Shown piece after piece: positions 59,303-64,000 of a stretch of DNA of 64,000 nt. Origin of the DNA: Lingula anatina (lineage: Eukaryota; Brachiopoda; Lingulata; Lingulida; Lingulidae); contig NW_019775878.1 in NCBI RefSeq assembly GCF_001039355.2, positions 54,607 to 118,606 on the forward strand, written 5' to 3'. Every line of letters begins with the position of its first letter. Positions within the stretch are counted from its first letter, which is position 1. A program made the translations under genes and the position numbers. The notes under the pieces are model-generated. The model did not search any database, was not told the DNA's origin, and saw only the letters and a program-made list of their open reading frames with translations.

Positions 59303-62300
59303 TGAAGACCTGTTTTTACCGCCGTTACCGAAATATTACATTAGTTTTGTCTACTTACAAGTATGTACAATGTAAGTGCACAGGTGAATGTTTTAAATGT
59401 GTCAATATGTCACTCTTGGGCTCTTCGTGTCCCAATTTCAAACTTTATGCCGCGTATAAGGGATAACAACTCTTCGTTTTGTCAGGGAAAGTGTCAAGAA
59501 ACGGATTTTCCCGGGTATTTGAAGATGTTCCCATACTTGCCAATGTTTAATAAATGCGTTCGGACATTCAAAGTTAGTCTATTGTTGTTGTTGTTTTTTT
59601 TCGTTTTTTTTTAATAATGCCATAAGATATTATTACGGAGGGTAACCATCTATGAAGGTCAATATGACCCAATGGCAAACAGAGATATCGGAATAATTTA
59701 AAAAAATTTTTTTTGGTAAAATGGAATTTTTTATATTTCTGTGCGTTGTTTACAATGTATTTATTGTGAAATTTTGAATTTCACGTGAAGGGTTGTTATC
59801 CTTTTGATATGAGAAATGAAAAGCCCTCGAGTATGATATGGGCACCGTAGAAAAATCTATAATAATCTACAGTATTTGACTGCGGTATCTCTTGATGTTA
59901 TGTAATAGAGTTCAATGTATATGAATAAACATGCGCGCAAGAAGCATTTATCTCTTGCAAGTGTTTAAGATTGATTCTAAGAACAGTGGTTACGGATATA
60001 ACTTTCAAAGGAGCAACAAAACCATGCTCCGTCTGTACTTACAATATCAGAATTTATTTTTCAAGGCAGGAGAGAGATCCCAATTTAAAAATGCAACAAC
60101 GATAAAACCTACTACGCTGCGATCTTTCTACAATCTAGCAGACGACATTGACTTCTCAAGAGAAGCAGTTCCGACACTGTCAAGGGATGATGCAATAGCA
60201 GATGAGATTGAACTCGACTATTTCAGGTACACCCGACGAAATATTCCCACGCATAAAAATCTTAAATAAAAGGCAACTCTGGGCAACTATTTACTTCTAT
60301 CGTAACACGACTGATAATAATAACACTATTAATTTTGTATAACCTCACTGTCCATGTGTTTCAACGCTCTATATAAAGTACAGTTAATAAATATGTAATA
60401 GTTTTTGGAAAAAATATTTTTGTATTGATTTCTCCATCTTTTTATTACTCTTTAAAATGATCATTCTTTCATTTTGCATTTTTATCTTTAAAAATGGTAA
60501 AATGATGCTTTTCAATATCAAGATATCTTCAGAAACTACAATTTGACTGCCGCCGCCGGGTCAGAGCTGGTTTCAACGAATTGAAAGATGGCGGTTGGGA
60601 GGTGTGCCTTGACCGACCATACAATATGAAGCCGGGGAAATGTTTAGTCTACTCCTTTGGGTAAGAAGGTGATAAGATATGCCTCCCATTATATCTGAGA
60701 ATAACCAGAAGTTGAAAATACTTTGATGGGGGAGGATCGATTCTTTTTAAAAGACCTTTTTATGTACAAACACTGGACAAAAGAAGTGTCACCCCTACTG
60801 AGCCAATACTATGGGGGAGATAAATGACTGTGGAATGGTATGCTCTTGGTATCATTTTATAAACATCAAATTTCACAAAAAATCACAAAATGAGAACAAA
60901 ATATACATTCTACCAAAATATGCAATTTCAAGTCCAAAATTAGTACTGGTGGCAAAGCCACGTGACCTAATAATAGGTGCCAGTCTACGAAGCAAGGATT
61001 CATATAATTGTCTGATGCGTTCAGGGCTTATGCTGGCCCAAACATGAAACACTGAATATAACAGAGTTTCTCTGCTTGTTAGACGGGCATTTGTCCAAAG
61101 TTTTGACATATCATTCCACACATTTTCTATTATGTTTGCATCCGGACTCTGGGCAGGCCACATCACCCTGCGAATGTCCTGTTGGTCAAACCAATCATCA
61201 ACTGCTCTGGTCCTGTGACAAGGAACATTGTCATCCTGGTGAACAAATGGATAATTCCTGTCAACAAACATGTTAGTAATAGATGGTAGCAAGCCTGACT
61301 CCAAAACATCGATATATTTCTAGTGATTCATGTTTTCATCAACCACTATCAATTCGCCCACGCTATGGATGCTGATGCAGCCCCACACCATGATGAATAT
61401 GCTGCTCCGGGTTCGAAAATTAAGTACATGTGGTTTAAATGCTTTACCAGCAGTTCGCCAGCATCGTACCCGTCTGTCATCAGAGGTCAGACCAAAGCTA
61501 CACTCATCAGAAAAAATATATAGGACCAATTGTCATGGACTGTCCAGTTCCAGATCCTGTTGACCTAGTTCACTGTGCGTTGCCTGTTTTGTAACGATAT
61601 AAGAGGTTTCAGTCTTGCATCCCTGCTGTACACTCTATGAGCATGTAACCGACGCCTAGCAATTTTCACAGACACATTCTTATGTGTGAAATTGTTCCAC
61701 TGTGTTGTCAACTGACAAGCAGTGTCGAACTTTGACAAACTGGACATCAAAATCAGTCGTCGGTCTTCACGGCCAGTAGTTTTTCTTGGACGACCCATCA
61801 GAGACAATTTGTCTCTTGATCCAGTGTTTCTATACCGAGACCAGACCCTCTGCACGGTTCTGAATAAACAATTCAATTGTATCGATATACTGACATCGCT
61901 TATATTCCGCCTCTTCAGGTTAATAACTTGCACCTATAACCGTTAGATAATTACCTGTATCTTGCCATATTGGAGGAAGACAGGAATAACATTTGCTGTA
62001 CATGTACAAGACCAGCAATACAATTCCATGTTATAGCAGTTTTATACTCATAAGTCACATTATAAGTAGACCAGGCATTATAAGTACCCAAGGTCTGCCT
62101 ACTTTTATTATTCTGAGTTAGGGGGTGACACTTCTTTTGTCCAGTGTGTGTATTTTAGTTGACCGCGGGGGTGGGGGAGGGGGGGATTCGCTGAGGTGTA
62201 TTTTGCGCGTCATCTAGTCGGGCTGTTAAATTCCCAATCTCTTAAATTAGAATGGCTTTGTAAAATGTACCACTCGAGTGAGAATCGCCTTATGGAAGCC

Positions 62301-63627
62301 TTCAAGTATAATGTAGTTACATAAATGACATCAACACAGATGAGAATATATATAAACATTTTGTTTGTTTCCAGCATCAGTTACGAATGGTCCTTTGACG
62401 ACTTCATGGACAAAACCTGGAATTGTACAGTGCACAGTTTTGATCCAAGGCAAGTAACCCCCCCCCCCCTCTAGCTATAGTTTGTCAGTTGTCAACATCG
62501 TTTTGGGGAGAAAAACGTGAAAATAAGACTTCGGCTGATATGCTATTACTATATAGATGATTAAAAAATGTTTCACATGTTCTGCTTTCGAGCACTGTGG
62601 GCGCTCTTTGATTTCAGGACGTAAATCATAATTTTCTCCTTCAACTTGTTTCAAGTATGGGATACAAGGACTTTAACCGTACCCCAAACATATACTTCCA
62701 CAACCTGGGCATATCTGGACGCAACGAAACCAATTATAAAAAGTGGAATCTATACACTCTAGGATCCATAATGCGACTTCTAGGACACGAGAACGTAAGT
62801 CGCTTACTGTTATAAATGCCCCGCATATTGTTTACCACAAAGAACGGAAACGATTTACCAAAAATATTCTTTTAAAATTTATAATGTAGTCTGAATATTC
62901 ATTGTCATTATCTTGAGGTTTTGGAAGTCCAGCATAAAACTGTTAGCTTTTAAAGTCATAATAAACTGCTTTCTTACGTATTTCAGCGCCATAAGGTTTT
63001 TGCTCTCCATTTTAGATTTGACCGTCATACCGAGGTCTACATGTAAAACGTCATATAAGGTTCAGGGATATAATATATGTCATATTTTACGGTTTTACGG
63101 TTTATTCTGTTTTAATCTCACCAAGCACATCAGACTGAGGCATCCAGGGTTTGGACAAACGGCAGAGAGCAGGCGCGAAATTTGGGGGAGGAGCCGAGCA
63201 CGTGTTAGTGTGCACGTTAACAATCTACTGGTCTGCAAATACCCGGTATATCTAAATTCCATTCAGGCCTCGTGCCCTATTTATTTATTTATTTATTTAT
63301 TTATTTTCTAAGGTGACACTGGACTACCTGAAAATAGACGTTGAATGGAGCGAATGGCTAAGTTTACAGGCAATGTATCGCGAGGGTGTGTTATCCCAAG
63401 TCAAACAGTTTGCTTTAGAGTTTCATGGCATCCCTAAAAAAAAGGCAGATGTCGATATTATCAACAGACTGTACGAGCTCGGGTTTAGGATATTCTACAC
63501 CAAAAGGAACTTCTTTAATCGATCAAACTCGAGACTAACAAAGCGCACTGTTTATATGTGCATGGAGGTGCATTTTGTTAACATCAACTTTCTGAAGCAG
63601 GTCGGAAAAAGCGGACACCGCCATTGA
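58926..63627 (+). CDS. METTL24-like membrane-anchored methyltransferase, copy 2
   Basis: Seven coding exons: 58926-59010, 59148-59221, 60066-60226, 60523-60660, 62375-62449, 62656-62794 and 63313-63627. Exon lengths equal those of copy 1, so this is also 328 residues. The intron after 62449 starts with GC (AAGGCAAGT), a GC-AG intron, where copy 1 has GT. The signal anchor is at residues 7-25 (LLAFFLVVLLVGLSVLW). Domain marks are as in copy 1: GGWEVCLDRPYNMKPGKC, YSFGI, YEWSFDDFMD, LGSIMRLLGHEN and YLKIDVEWSEWLSL. The luminal stem (second exon) differs at 13 of 25 residues. The last exon differs at only 12 of 104. A decayed Tc1 transposon sits in the intron 60661-62374. Function is inferred as for copy 1. 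Confidence 0.9.
59262..59299. repeat. (CT)n microsatellite after exon 2 of copy 2
   Basis: A CT run lies at the position equivalent to 51891-51925 in copy 1, so it probably predates the duplication. Confidence 0.95.
59455..59806. mobile_element. MITE of the AAAGGGATAA family in copy 2
   Basis: The ends AAGGGATAACAACTCTTCG and CGTGAAGGGTTGTTATCCTT are inverted with few mismatches and resemble the termini of the element at 54482-54869. It is in the second coding intron of copy 2, while the other lies in the last intron of copy 1. They are independent insertions. Confidence 0.75.
60767..62150 (-). mobile_element. Tc1/mariner-type transposon, 1384 bases, decayed
   Basis: Inverted ends CACTGGACAAAAGAAGTGTC are shared by both sides within 28 bases and flanked by TA at 60765-60766 and 62151-62152. 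This is the expected Tc1/mariner target duplication. The minus strand codes a broken transposase. The element lies in the intron between exons 4 and 5 of METTL24-like copy 2 and is absent from copy 1. Confidence 0.95.
60873..61933 (-). pseudogene. Broken Tc1-like transposase
   Basis: Read on the minus strand, 61933-61565 encodes the helix-turn-helix part (RTVQRVWSRYRNTGSRDK, GRPRKTTGRED). 61529-61320 holds the first catalytic Asp in FSDECSFG. 61304-60873 has HQDDNVPCHRT and the WPAQSPDANIIENVW block with the final acidic residue. A stop and a frameshift separate the first and second parts near 61530-61567. An in-frame TAG at 61320-61322 interrupts the second and third. The catalytic residues can be seen but the gene cannot make a full protein. 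Confidence 0.92.
63278..63307. repeat. (TTTA)n beside the last acceptor of copy 2
   Basis: About seven TTTA units lead directly into the acceptor TTTTCTAAG at 63304-63312 and appear to supply much of its pyrimidine-rich tract. Confidence 0.9.
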
Positions 63628-64000
63628 TTCATTAACACTGCACACAGGTCGCGAATAGTTGCTATCCGCTGAATACATTCCGCGTATTTGAATATTATTG
63701 CTTGTTGCTATATCATGAACTAAAATGGTTACTTTTATTATTTTTCCATGCTACAATTCATACTCGACCAGGCACAACATATGTTGACAGTTATGCAATA
63801 TCAAACTAAAAAAATGCACAATCCCTGACGACTAGAGCCCAGTAAGAGGAAAAAAAAGGTCCGAGGCGAAACTCCACATAAGAATGTGCTTCAATTGATG
63901 GCCCGGATTTTCAGACGAAAAGAAGAAAAGAAGAAATGTCACTAGTAACTCACTTGCCCGCCTAGCTTTGACATGTCTGGCTACGTTATAACCCAACGTG

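Noticed and set aside
59363-59614. Possible extra exon between coding exons 2 and 3 of METTL24-like copy 2
   Set aside because: There is an AG before GGAAAGTGTC, but it lies inside a MITE, has no counterpart in copy 1 and is not needed for phase.
62454-62459. GTAACC as an alternative donor for copy 2 exon 5
   Set aside because: It would add five bases and break the frame; the GC donor at 62450 keeps phase and matches copy 1.

Overview
This is eukaryotic, AT-rich DNA with intron-rich genes, (CA)n, (AG)n, (AAAT)n and poly-G tracts, and many short inverted-repeat transposons. It carries an animal homeobox gene of the Shox class. It also carries a ColQ-like collagen, a secreted FAMeT-domain protein and METTL24-type genes. 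Several repeats have the look common in marine invertebrate genomes, for example termini beginning AAAGGGATAA and the CCTCCGCCAAGG hairpin. I infer a marine bilaterian, most likely a mollusc or another lophotrochozoan; a hemichordate or cephalochordate is not excluded. All gene models below were built by hand from splice signals, reading phase and family motifs. Every coding model joins in frame and ends in a stop.

Layout. 1-4089: upstream regulatory DNA of Shox. 4090-16881 (+): Shox, four coding exons, 301 residues, homeodomain split by an 8.6 kb intron. 20870-28339 (+): an unrecognised gene for a 465-residue secreted helical protein, with its own TATA box and a non-coding first exon. 29393-32701 (+): an alpha/beta-hydrolase (HSL/AADAC-type esterase), 8 exons, 319 residues. 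About 33523-40538 (+): a ColQ-like collagen, up to 11 exons, crossing a 597-base assembly gap. 41386-43031 (-): a secreted 181-residue FAMeT-domain protein, tail-to-tail with the ColQ-like gene and carrying a Tc1 deletion derivative in an intron. 43113-47560: no gene seen. 47560-57100 and 57690-64000: a tandem duplication. Each unit holds a non-coding first exon and seven coding exons of a METTL24-like membrane-anchored methyltransferase (328 residues in both).

The genes do not form a pathway; they are neighbours. The most informative features are the unknown secreted protein, whose exon ends were twice duplicated with their donor sites, and the METTL24-like pair, where in-window comparison dates transposon insertions, shows a GT-to-GC donor change and suggests homogenisation of the 3' ends. 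Mobile DNA is the other theme. There is one decayed Tc1 transposon (60767-62150), its 239-base deletion derivative (42122-42360), and about a dozen MITE or foldback elements. In several of these the interior is built from repeats of one short degenerate word.
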